Positions 1 through 5,737 of a stretch of 8,250 nt of DNA are shown here, one piece after another (the first letter of the stretch is position 1; each line of letters begins with the position of its first letter). This DNA comes from DATEPR01 sp036269975 (lineage in GTDB: Bacteria > Actinomycetota > Actinomycetes > Mycobacteriales > Pseudonocardiaceae): assembly GCA_036269975.1 (NCBI GenBank), contig DATBDL010000193.1:1-8250 (forward strand). Reading direction: 5' to 3'. A model generated the notes under the pieces. That model did not search any database. It was given only the letters and a program-made list of their open reading frames with translations, and was not told the origin of the DNA. Both the position numbers and the translations under genes were made by a program.

Positions 1-336
1 GGCACCGGCGATGAGCTGCGACGGCGGCACACCGGTTTCGAAGCCGAGGACGACCCGCAGTGCGTGCCGATGCTCGGCGCTCAGGTCCTCGACGTGGCCG
101 GCCAGCGGATGCAGTAGCTGGTTCAGGGCACCGAACTGCAGCTCGGCCTCGTATTCCAGCGCGGCCGCCCGCAACACCCTGCGACCCGCCCGTCCCGCGA
201 TCTCGGCGCCCGCGTCGAGCAGGGCCGACTTGCCGACACCAGGTTCACCGGCCACCACCAGCACGTGGTCGGTGCCGAGGCGTCCCGTCACGAAGGACGC
301 GATCAGGTCGATCTCGACCGCACGACCGAACAGCAC
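1..336 (-). CDS. LuxR-family (LAL-type) transcriptional regulator, N-terminal ATPase part, cut by window edge
   Basis: The first 112 residues of a minus-strand gene that continues beyond base 1. The protein opens with VLFGRAVEIDLI, typical of large ATP-binding LuxR regulators, followed by a Walker A loop GEPGVGKS at residues 30-37. Residues of the form EYEAELQFGALNQLLHPL then match the conserved segment after Walker A in LAL/MalT-like regulators. By family knowledge, such proteins are about 900 residues long, sense a signal through the ATPase and repeat region, and bind DNA with a C-terminal LuxR helix-turn-helix. That C-terminal part lies outside the window. I chose the GTG at 334-336 because homologues begin just before the FGR motif. 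An in-frame TTG at 352-354 is the alternative, and neither has a clear Shine-Dalgarno site. The target genes cannot be inferred. Confidence 0.85.
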   Translation of the reverse strand, partial: MLFGRAVEIDLIASFVTGRLGTDHVLVVAGEPGVGKSALLDAGAEIAGRAGRRVLRAAALEYEAELQFGALNQLLHPLAGHVEDLSAEHRHALRVVLGFETGVPPSQLIAGA

Positions 337-377
337 GGCACCACTATTCAGCAACCAGCGCCACCGGGCAGTGCCGA

Positions 378-428
378 CGACGCTGGTGGGTGAGTGCCGA
401 CGCCGCCGGCACGCACCCACCAGCGTCG
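378..428 (-). terminator. strong stem-loop after the membrane protein gene, probable terminator
   Basis: A 15-bp perfect outer stem (378-392 with 414-428) is followed by one mismatch, a further 6-bp inner stem (394-399 with 407-412) and a 7-base loop. It starts 8 bases past the stop codon of the minus-strand gene 437-952 and lies before the next minus-strand gene. This is the expected place for a terminator that insulates the LAL regulator. There is no T-tract, which is common for actinobacterial terminator hairpins. It could also act as an mRNA-stabilising 3' structure. Confidence 0.7.
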
Positions 429-436
429 GTGCTGTG

Positions 437-952
437 CTAGCGGGTGGCCTTGCGGCCGCGGACGGCCGCGTTGCTGCCCGGTAGCCACTGGCAGACGACG
501 GCGGCCACCATGCAGATCATCATCACCGCGTCCAGTGCCTTGAGGCTGCCGGGAGAGAGGTCGGTCAGATCGTCGCCGGCCAGCCCGACGATGCCCAGTG
601 CCAGCACGCACAGCACGATCCTGGCCCAGCCCTTGGCCTTGACGACCAGGAACGCCGTGATCAGCCCGAGCACGCCGAGCACGAGGAACATGTCGGCCCT
701 GGACTGGAACGTCTGGTACGCCGCGTCGACGGCGTCGTCGATGGACAGCAGGCCGGACGAGACCAGGTCGCCGGCGTTCTGTTTGGTGTACGCCTCGACG
801 GGCGGCCTGATCAGCCCCTTACCGCCGGCGAGCAGGAGGATGCCCCAGACCACGCCGAGGAGCGCACCGAGACTACCGATCGACGCGGCCACGGTGAGCG
901 TGCTCGACCGCCGCTTCCTGGCGGTGGTCGACGCGGAAACATACGAACTCAC
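437..952 (-). CDS. hypothetical four-helix membrane protein
   Basis: A 171-residue protein that I do not recognise. It has a short, basic, Ser/Thr-rich N-terminus (residues 1-19, ARKRRSS), then a hydrophobic segment at about 20-43. A hydrophilic loop follows (45-86, with acidic residues near SIDDAVDAAYQ). Further hydrophobic segments lie at about 87-105, 109-127 and 140-157, and the tail is basic (RGRKATR). This suggests an integral cytoplasmic-membrane protein with four helices. The GTG start at 952 is supported by AAGGAG at 963-968 on the minus strand, with a 10-base spacer. The gene is divergent from the LysR-type regulator at 1101 and may be its target, as is common for LysR proteins. It ends 8 bases before the terminator-like hairpin. 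Function unknown. Confidence 0.8.
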   Translation of the reverse strand: MSSYVSASTTARKRRSSTLTVAASIGSLGALLGVVWGILLLAGGKGLIRPPVEAYTKQNAGDLVSSGLLSIDDAVDAAYQTFQSRADMFLVLGVLGLITAFLVVKAKGWARIVLCVLALGIVGLAGDDLTDLSPGSLKALDAVMMICMVAAVVCQWLPGSNAAVRGRKATR

Positions 953-1100
953 GACAGTTGAACTCCTTGTTCGAATGATGAGGTTCGGTGCCGCAGAGTT
1001 TCTAGTCTCCTGGCTTCGGTGTCCAGTGAATTCGAGAAATAATCCGAACTACATCATTGCCGATCCGGAGATCAGTTTCCGGTCGGACTAGAGTGTCCGC
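953..1100. promoter_or_regulatory. divergent promoter region between membrane protein and LysR regulator
   Basis: This 148-base gap separates two divergent genes and includes a stretch richer in A/T than its surroundings (about 1026-1060). It has a dyad TTCG-N10-CGAA at 1031-1048, a candidate LysR binding site. On the minus strand, TGGACA (1020-1025) and TAGAAA (999-1004) form a poor promoter with a 15-base spacer. On the plus strand, TAGAGT at 1089-1094 is a -10-like element ending 6 bases before the ATG of the LysR gene. LysR proteins often repress their own gene and control the divergent one from such a region. The individual sites are weak and unproven. Confidence 0.45.
1089..1094 (+). 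promoter_or_regulatory. -10 element TAGAGT giving a probable leaderless LysR mRNA
   Basis: TAGAGT fits the actinobacterial TANNNT pattern and ends 6 bases before the ATG at 1101, so transcription would start at or beside the A of the start codon. No Shine-Dalgarno site precedes the ATG, which agrees with a leaderless transcript. No convincing -35 element was found. Confidence 0.45.
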
Positions 1101-2168
1101 ATGTCCTTTCCAGGCCCACTCAAACCACCGGCCGTCAACGGCCTGAGCAGGTTGTTACAGTGCTCACCCGCCCTGCTCGACACCACGCTGGACCAGTTGC
1201 GCACGCTCGTCGTCGTCCACGAGACCGGCACGGCGCTCGCCGCGGCCAAGACGCTGGGCCGGGAACAGTCCAGCGTGCAGAAACAGATCGACACCATGAA
1301 CCGCAATTTCGGCGACTTGTGCGGGGAACCGCTGGTGCGAAAACAGGGGCGCGGCCGGGACATGCTGTTCACCGATACCGGAAAGGCGCTCGTCGGCCTC
1401 GCCGGTAGCACGCTGCGGGACTGGCTGGACGAGATCCACGAATGCCGGCGCACACTCGGCGGCACGCTGACCGTCGGCACCACCCGGTACACGCTCGGCT
1501 ACCTGTCGCACGCCAGCGAGCGCGTCGCGGCGGACTTCCAGCGGCGCGGGATAGACCTGAAGATGGTGCACGTACGGACCAGGAACCTGCTGGACAAGCT
1601 CGCCTCCCGGCAGGTCGACCTGGTATGCGGGAGTGTGCTGGACATCGATGGCGTCGACCGGCTGGCCGGGTTCGACGTGCGGGAGTGGCGGCGCAGCGGT
1701 CTGGTCCTGGTGACCAACCTGGCCGAGGACCGACTACCGGCACGGCCGGTGGGGACGCGCGAGCTGCCGAGCCTGCCGCTGGTTCTGCCGGACGCCGGCC
1801 TGATCACCGACTTCGTCCGAGGCTGGTTCGGCGACGACTACCGAAACCGCCTCGACGTGGTGGCCGAGATCGACACCGCACAGTACGGCTTCGAGCTGCT
1901 GCGGTCCGGTCTCGTGCGCGGCTGCATGCTGGTGACGCGAGGAATCGGCGAGGCAGCCACGGCGGGCCGGCTCACGTCGGCGTCAGGGCTGCGCTCGATC
2001 GAGCTGGTAGGCGACCTGGAACCGAAGATGAACCTGTTGGTAGGCGTGTTCGCCCGCCGAGGTGAACGTGCGCTGCTGCCTGCCGACCACCCGCTGAACA
2101 TGCTGTGGAATGCCCTGAACGAGGACTCCGGGTACTGGCGTCCACGACGATCCACAGTGGACGACTAA
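1101..2168 (+). CDS. LysR-family transcriptional regulator
   Basis: A 355-residue DNA-binding regulator. After a 25-residue N-terminal extension comes a winged helix-turn-helix (about 27-95). Its recognition region reads TALAAAKTLGREQSSVQKQI, followed by a wing (EPLVRKQGRGRDMLFTDTG) that ends in the usual LysR TDTGKAL motif. A linker helix (about 95-118) leads to a periplasmic-binding-protein-like effector domain opening with GGTLTVGTTRYTLGYL (about 120-320). The RQVDLVCGS stretch matches the LysR 'xxDLvig' strand. The SSVQKQI motif replaces the usual SAVSRQI, as in a subgroup of actinobacterial regulators. The effector is unknown. The likely targets are its own gene and the divergent membrane protein. 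It converges with the CsbD gene, with only 10 bases between the stop codons. Confidence 0.85.
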   Translation: MSFPGPLKPPAVNGLSRLLQCSPALLDTTLDQLRTLVVVHETGTALAAAKTLGREQSSVQKQIDTMNRNFGDLCGEPLVRKQGRGRDMLFTDTGKALVGLAGSTLRDWLDEIHECRRTLGGTLTVGTTRYTLGYLSHASERVAADFQRRGIDLKMVHVRTRNLLDKLASRQVDLVCGSVLDIDGVDRLAGFDVREWRRSGLVLVTNLAEDRLPARPVGTRELPSLPLVLPDAGLITDFVRGWFGDDYRNRLDVVAEIDTAQYGFELLRSGLVRGCMLVTRGIGEAATAGRLTSASGLRSIELVGDLEPKMNLLVGVFARRGERALLPADHPLNMLWNALNEDSGYWRPRRSTVDD

Positions 2169-2178
2169 CGAGTCGCGA

Positions 2179-2358
2179 TCACTTGTCGGTGATGTGCTTG
2201 ACGGCGTCCTTGGCCTTGTCGCCGGCCTGCTTGACCGCGCCCTTGGCCTGCTCGGCCTTGCCCTCGGCCTGCCACTGCTGGTTGTCCGTCGCATTGCCGA
2301 CGGCTTCCTTGGCCTTGCCCTTCAGTTCTTCCGCCTTGTGTTCGGCTTGGTCGCCCAT
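2179..2358 (-). CDS. CsbD-family stress protein, 59 aa
   Basis: A short, highly charged protein starting MGDQAEHKAEELKGKAKEA and ending in KDAVKHITDK. The repeated K-G-K-A / A-E-G-K-A-E pattern around NQQWQAEGKAEQAKG is the CsbD-like signature, a general-stress family of unknown biochemical role whose founding member in Bacillus is under sigma-B control. It is rich in Lys, Ala and Glu, lacks hydrophobic segments, and should be a soluble, helical or disordered cytoplasmic protein. The ATG at 2356-2358 has a purine-rich ribosome site (GGAAGGAA, 2364-2371 on the minus strand). It follows dps by 33 bases on the same strand and is probably co-transcribed with it. The stop lies 10 bases from the end of the convergent LysR gene, leaving no room for a separate terminator. 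Confidence 0.9.
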   Translation of the reverse strand: MGDQAEHKAEELKGKAKEAVGNATDNQQWQAEGKAEQAKGAVKQAGDKAKDAVKHITDK

Positions 2359-2391
2359 GTCGGTTCCTTCCTATCGATGGTCGGGTCGTGG

Positions 2392-2868
2392 TCAGGCGAG
2401 TTGTGCCTGCCACATCCAGTGCGCTTCTTCCAGCGCGCGGGCAACGGCGATCAGCAGATCCTGGGTGACCAGATCGGTCTTCTCGGTCTCGTCGATCCGC
2501 GGCCGCAACCGTTCGATCGCCGATCCGAGGGTGGCCGTGATCCGCTCGACGGTGTCCCGATCGGACTGCCAGCCGGTCGGATACTCGGGCAGCCCCGAGT
2601 CGGACGCCACCGTCTTGGCCATACCCGTTGGCGCCACACCGAGGGCACTGGCGCGCTCGGCGACGTCGTCCACGTACTGCCGCGCCGTGGCAACGAGTTC
2701 GTCGAGTTGCATGTGGACACTGCGGAAGTTGGTGCCGACCACGTTCCAGTGCGCCTGCTTGGCGATCAGCGACAGGTCGATCAGGTCGACCAGCGTGGCC
2801 TGCAACGCGGACCCGGTCGCGTCACGCGCCTGGTCGCCGAGTGGGCCCGTGACGGGCGATGCGCTCAT
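2392..2868 (-). CDS. dps: Dps-family ferritin-like protein (DNA starvation/stationary phase protection)
   Basis: A 158-residue Dps protein. In this family twelve subunits form a hollow shell that oxidises Fe(II), usually with hydrogen peroxide, and stores the ferric mineral, protecting DNA from hydroxyl radicals. The intersubunit ferroxidase ligands are all visible: His40 (AKQAHWN), His52 and Asp56 (VHMQLDEL), Asp67 and Glu71 (YVDDVAERASALG). Each sits 11 positions before its E. coli counterpart. The N-terminus is short and lacks the Lys-rich DNA-binding tail, and the C-terminus ends in WMWQAQLA with no basic tail, so DNA binding may be weak or absent. The ATG at 2866-2868 is supported by AGGAGAGG (2876-2883 on the minus strand). 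The frame stays open upstream to about 3108, but that extension does not resemble Dps. It heads a likely two-gene unit with CsbD. Confidence 0.95.
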   Translation of the reverse strand: MSASPVTGPLGDQARDATGSALQATLVDLIDLSLIAKQAHWNVVGTNFRSVHMQLDELVATARQYVDDVAERASALGVAPTGMAKTVASDSGLPEYPTGWQSDRDTVERITATLGSAIERLRPRIDETEKTDLVTQDLLIAVARALEEAHWMWQAQLA

Positions 2869-3106
2869 GACTACACCTCTCCTACTGGCTGGCTGGAAAT
2901 CGCCCTCCACGGTGCAGACTCCCCAGCCCGCGACCAACGAAACATCGCAGCCCCCGTGTGGGTGACGTCGATCACGGCGCGCCCCTGCGGATGCCTCGTC
3001 GAGACAGTTCCTGGACGGATGACGACCAAAGGGGACATGGCTGTTGAATCGAATGACTTGCGACCGATAACGGCTGCCAGCGTAATCGGTGAACGCGGAG
3101 GTGATC
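2869..3106. promoter_or_regulatory. dps upstream region; possible stress promoter
   Basis: No convincing gene lies in these 238 bases. On the minus strand, GTTT at 2940-2943 is followed after 15 bases by GGGGAG. This loosely resembles the GTTT-N15-GGGTAT promoters of actinobacterial SigB/SigF-type sigma factors, which control dps and csbD genes in relatives. The -10 match is poor. On the plus strand, TTGAAT (3044-3049) and GATAAC (3066-3071), separated by 16 bases, form a housekeeping-type promoter reading away from dps. I found no iron box here. Confidence 0.35.
3097..3105 (+). promoter_or_regulatory. near-perfect Shine-Dalgarno site GGAGGTGAT
   Basis: GGAGGTGAT is complementary to the 3' end of 16S rRNA over nine bases. 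GGAGG sits 5 bases before an ATG at 3107. With the promoter-like TTGAAT-N16-GATAAC upstream, it suggests that something is translated from 3107. Confidence 0.5.
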
Positions 3107-3412
3107 ATGTATCAATCCGGATATCAGGGCGTGCCGCCAATACCGGCCGTACCGGCTCGAACAAGACCGGCTGTCGGCCACGCCGTATTCACGGTATCGA
3201 TGTTGTCGGCGTGCGGTTACGTGCAGCATGTCGAGGACACGCTGTCCGGCCAGAACGGTGTGCTCGCCCTGCCCCACCAGAACGGGTGCACCGTGACATG
3301 CAGGTTGCGGTCGCGGGCGAGCGTGGCCGCACCCACCCCGATGAAGACGTCCGCCGCCACCCTGCCAGCAGGTACGTCGGATGGATCACCCCTGGACGTA
3401 ATACTTATGTAA
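3107..3412 (+). CDS. doubtful 101-codon ORF with good translation signals
   Basis: An unrecognised reading frame beginning MYQSGYQGVPPIPAVPARTR. In favour are the very strong ribosome site just before the ATG and a plausible promoter 35-60 bases upstream. Against it are codon choice less G/C-biased at third positions than in the neighbours (ATA, AGA, CCA, GTA, CTT codons), a composition without clear domains, and a stop codon (3410-3412) lying inside the iron box of the next operon. The predicted protein has four cysteines (positions 36, 64, 68 and others in view), a Pro-rich start, and no obvious signal peptide. It may be a real small protein, a leader ORF, or the remnant of a gene. I cannot assign a function. 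Confidence 0.25.
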   Translation: MYQSGYQGVPPIPAVPARTRPAVGHAVFTVSMLSACGYVQHVEDTLSGQNGVLALPHQNGCTVTCRLRSRASVAAPTPMKTSAATLPAGTSDGSPLDVILM

Positions 3413-3423
3413 GGCTAACCTAA
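3405..3423 (+). promoter_or_regulatory. DtxR/IdeR-type iron box
   Basis: TTATGTAAGGCTAACCTAA matches the DtxR/IdeR consensus TTAGGTTAGGCTAACCTAA at 17 of 19 positions. The right half-site (CTAACCTAA) is perfect and the left half has two changes. By family knowledge, iron-loaded DtxR/IdeR binds such sites and represses iron-uptake genes. It lies 37 bases before the ATG of the PepSY-type gene and overlaps -10-like sequences (TAATAC at 3399-3404, TTATGT at 3405-3410), a position suited to repression. Confidence 0.85.
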
Positions 3424-3425
3424 CT

Positions 3426-3447
3426 CGCGGCCCGGCACCGGGTCGCG
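3426..3447 (+). promoter_or_regulatory. 5'-UTR hairpin between the iron box and the ribosome site
   Basis: CGCGGCCCG (3426-3434) pairs with CGGGTCGCG (3439-3447) as a 9-bp stem with one G-U pair and a GCAC tetraloop. It ends 3 bases before the AGGGG ribosome site (3451-3455). In the mRNA it would sit at the extreme 5' end, where it could stabilise the transcript or tune translation. No T-tract follows, so a terminator is less likely. Confidence 0.55.
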
Positions 3448-3460
3448 ACGAGGGGAAGCC

Positions 3461-4726
3461 ATGACCACTGATCAGGGAACCCTGACCGATCTCGCCGTCC
3501 GTCCGGTCCGCGGCCGAACCCGCGGGCGGTCCCGTCGGCGCCGGCCGGTACGCCGTGGGCTGGTCGTCGTGCACCGCTGGGCCGCCCTGGTGCTCGGGTT
3601 GCTGCTGGTGATCGAGGCAAGCGCCGGGGCTGTGCTGCTGTACAACGACCAGTACTTCCGCGCCACCCACGCGTCGTTCTACCGCCACACGGCCAGCGCG
3701 CACCCGCTCACCGCGCAGCAGGCACCGGCCGTGGTCGAGGCGGCGCATCCCGGCTTCGAGCCGGCCTGGGTGAGCGCGGACGACGGCGTCCTCGTGGTCG
3801 GCGACCCGGCCTACACGACGGCGGTCGCTGTCGACCCAGGTACCGGCGCCATCAACGGATCGGCGGCACTGCACGGCGGCCTGTTCGGCTGGCTGGCCAA
3901 CCTGCACGAGTGCGCGCTCACCTGCGTCGGCTACCCCGGTTACCTGGCCGCCCTCGCCCATCCGGTGCCGACGCTCGGCCTCTCCGCGCTGACCGGCATC
4001 ACATGGGGCGCGCTGCTGCTCGGCGTGCTCGGCCTGCTGCCGGTGTTACTCGCGATCAGCGGAATCATCACGTGGTGGCCGGGTTTACGCCGACTGGGCC
4101 GGGGTTTCCGGGTCCGCACCGGCCGAGGCCGGTTCGCCCGCGACTACGACCTGCACAATCTCATCGGCGGCATCGCGGTGCCCGCCCTGCTGATGTGGGG
4201 CGTGACCGGCGCGGCGTTCGAGTTCCCGGCGGTGAGCAACATCTGGCTGACCATCACCGGCGGCCACGCCGTGTCCGCCGCGCACGAGCCGACGTTCACC
4301 GCGCATCAGGCCGGCGCCAACCGGATCGACATCACCGCCGCCGTCACGGCGGCGCGCCACCAGGTCGGCGGCGACGTCCGGTATCTGGTGCTGCCCACCC
4401 CGGACGCCGACTACTACCAGGTGTCCATGGCAACCGGAATCCAGCCCTACGGCAACCGGGCGTTCTACGGCGGCGACGTCACCGTGTACGTCGACGCCAA
4501 CGACGCGAGCCATTCGTCCGTTGTGGACGCACCAGCCCAACAGCCGACCGCGAACAACTTCTACTCCCGAGTCCTCGAACCGGCCCACTTCGGCTGGCAG
4601 GTCAACGGCTGGTGGCGGATCGTCTGGGTGCTGTTCGGCCTGACGCCACTCGCGCTCGCGCTGACCGGCCTGTCCACCTGGCTGATCCGGCGCCGAACCC
4701 GACGCAACCGGCGGGTCGCCCGATGA
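3461..4726 (+). CDS. PepSY-associated transmembrane protein, iron-regulated
   Basis: A 421-residue inner-membrane protein of the PepSY_TM family (PiuB/iron-regulated membrane protein type). Members are linked to reduction of ferric siderophores or to iron uptake. After an Arg-rich cytosolic leader (13-33) comes helix 1 at about 36-61 (VVVHRWAALVLGLLLVIEAS). An extracytoplasmic PepSY-like part follows (about 62-175, with HGGLFGWLANLHE and the pair Cys151/Cys155). Helix 2 lies at about 183-206 (ending GIITWWP), helix 3 at 231-254 (DLHNLIGGIAVP), a second external domain at about 255-375, and helix 4 at 385-409, with a basic tail. His38, His149, His232 and His376 lie in or near membrane segments and could ligate haem; that is inference. 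The ATG at 3461 has AGGGG at 3451-3455. It is the first gene of an iron-box operon, and its stop overlaps the next start (ATGA). Confidence 0.85.
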   Translation: MTTDQGTLTDLAVRPVRGRTRGRSRRRRPVRRGLVVVHRWAALVLGLLLVIEASAGAVLLYNDQYFRATHASFYRHTASAHPLTAQQAPAVVEAAHPGFEPAWVSADDGVLVVGDPAYTTAVAVDPGTGAINGSAALHGGLFGWLANLHECALTCVGYPGYLAALAHPVPTLGLSALTGITWGALLLGVLGLLPVLLAISGIITWWPGLRRLGRGFRVRTGRGRFARDYDLHNLIGGIAVPALLMWGVTGAAFEFPAVSNIWLTITGGHAVSAAHEPTFTAHQAGANRIDITAAVTAARHQVGGDVRYLVLPTPDADYYQVSMATGIQPYGNRAFYGGDVTVYVDANDASHSSVVDAPAQQPTANNFYSRVLEPAHFGWQVNGWWRIVWVLFGLTPLALALTGLSTWLIRRRTRRNRRVAR

Positions 4727-5088
4727 TCGACGGGCTGGCGTTCGCGATCACCATGGCCAGCCTGGGCGCCGCCGCGCTGGTGCTGTGCCTGGCGGCCACC
4801 GGCCGGTACCGGTGGCGCAGGATCGCGCCGACACTGCTGATCATCGAACTGGCCGTGCTCGTCGAGGCGGTCACCGACCTGGCCTGCCTGTTCGGCGGGT
4901 CGCACGTCGCAGAACCGGCCACCCATCTCGCCTACCTGGCGACATCGGTGGTGGTGCTACCCGTCGTCGCGGGCCAGGCGAGCCGGGACGACGGTCGGTG
5001 GGCCGCGGTGTTGGTCGGTGTAGCGCTGCTGGTGCTGGCGGTGGTCGTAGTCCGGTTGACCGCGACCGGCCGGGCCACCGGTGGCTGA
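4723..5088 (+). CDS. small four-helix membrane protein, second gene of iron-box operon
   Basis: A 121-residue hydrophobic protein with likely helices at about 5-24, 34-56, 66-84 and 92-111. Short polar turns separate them (GRYRWRR at 27-33, ASRDDGR at 86-92). The ATG overlaps the stop of the PepSY gene as ATGA, which implies translational coupling, and the only ribosome-binding help is inside the upstream gene. The segments RRIAPTLLIIELAVL (32-46) and HLAYLATSVVVLPVVAG (68-84) resemble parts of the next gene product. I do not know a function for this family. Its placement suggests a partner of the PepSY protein in the membrane, for example an accessory subunit for electron transfer or iron uptake, which is inference from context only. 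Confidence 0.8.
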   Translation: MIDGLAFAITMASLGAAALVLCLAATGRYRWRRIAPTLLIIELAVLVEAVTDLACLFGGSHVAEPATHLAYLATSVVVLPVVAGQASRDDGRWAAVLVGVALLVLAVVVVRLTATGRATGG

Positions 5089-5737
5089 CCCGCGCCGCCG
5101 GATCGGGCCGGCGCGCCTGCTGTTGAGCGGGTACGCCCTGTTCGTGCTCGCGGCGGGTGGCCGGGCGGCGGTCCAGTTGGCGACCCATCCGGCCCGTGCG
5201 CCACTGTCCTACGGCCTGTCCGCGGCGGCGGCGGTCGTGTACGCGACCGGATTCGTGCTACTGGCCGGAGTCGCTCGGCATCCGTCCCGAAGTCGCCGGG
5301 TCGCCGGTCTCTGTTGTGCGGTCGAACTGGCCGGTGTGCTCGGCGTCGGCCTGTTCGGCGTGCTCGTTCCCGCGGAGTTCCCGGACACCTCGGTATGGTC
5401 GGGCTTCGGCGCGGGATACGGCTATGTGCCGCTGGTCCTGCCGCTCCTGGCGGGTGGCTGGCTGCGCTGCCACGGCCGACGTCCGGAGGATGTCCAGAGG
5501 TCCCGATCGAACTTGGCACGTCAAATGTTGACCGTTGTGTGGGTGGCTGGGTTGGGCTGGCCCTCGCGCGCTGGGCTCGGCAAGAGCCAAGGACCCAAGA
5601 CCTGCGGGATGACTCGATCAGAGTGGTCTGCTTGGATTTGCTTGATCACTTCTGCCGCACCCCGGTCCCGGCCGCACGCGCAGCAGGCAACCGCGCCGAA
5701 GTCAGCGACTTCGCCTTGCTCTGACTACCCTCGGATC
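5081..5737 (+). CDS. small four-helix membrane protein lacking its own stop codon; frame runs into the acyl-CoA oxidase gene
   Basis: The GTG at 5081 overlaps the end of the upstream gene by 8 bases (GTGGCTGA). The first ~130 residues form a membrane protein with helices at about 11-33, 44-65, 74-96 and 111-128, starting ARLLLSGYALFVLAAGG and including VWSGFGAGYGYVPLVLPLL. From memory, related actinobacterial hypothetical proteins end shortly after the last helix, near residue 130-135. Here no stop occurs. The frame stays open from about 5480 to 5737 through sequence that reads unlike a domain (GLGKSQGPKTCGMTRSEW), then joins the acyl-CoA oxidase frame at residue 220. The formal ORF is 5081-7660 (859 aa). 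I think these are two genes and that the first lost its stop by mutation or frameshift, so 5737 is a nominal end. A true fusion is possible but unlikely. Confidence 0.6.
5480..5737 (+). other. poorly coding spacer between membrane operon and acyl-CoA oxidase
   Basis: These 258 bases are open in one frame but look non-coding. Third-position G/C bias drops and rare codons appear. The predicted peptide is rich in Ser, Arg, Trp and Pro with no domain. There is a weak hairpin, GGCTC-GGCAA-GAGCC, at about 5575-5590. The end of the stretch carries the promoter-like element of the following gene. Confidence 0.5.
5726..5731 (+). promoter_or_regulatory. -10 element TACCCT giving a probable leaderless acyl-CoA oxidase mRNA
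   Basis: TACCCT fits the TANNNT pattern and ends 6 bases before the ATG at 5738, the same geometry as the LysR gene at 1101. No Shine-Dalgarno site is present before this ATG. Together these suggest a leaderless transcript starting at the A of the ATG and support 5738 as the true start. Confidence 0.5.

Noticed and set aside
444..1091. 215-codon plus-strand frame opposite the membrane protein and into the divergent promoter region
   Set aside because: No ribosome site or domain. The minus-strand protein has proper membrane helices and a Shine-Dalgarno site.
2869..3108. N-terminal extension of Dps by 80 codons
   Set aside because: The extension does not look like Dps, and the ATG at 2868 has a strong ribosome site and gives the usual family length.
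3108..3400. Possible decayed minus-strand gene opposite the doubtful 101-codon ORF
   Set aside because: Joining two frames gives a protein-like stretch (DVFIGVGAATLARDRNLHV, then PVLVGQGEHTVLAGQRVLD), but it needs a frameshift, is followed by stops, and I recognise no family.
2194..3423. 409-codon plus-strand frame across dps and csbD
   Set aside because: It is the mirror of the Dps and CsbD genes, whose motifs and ribosome sites are on the minus strand.
3910..4722. Upstream extension of the 121-aa membrane protein inside the PepSY gene
   Set aside because: It is an out-of-frame, Arg/Pro-rich reading of the PepSY gene. The ATGA overlap at 4723 is the natural start.
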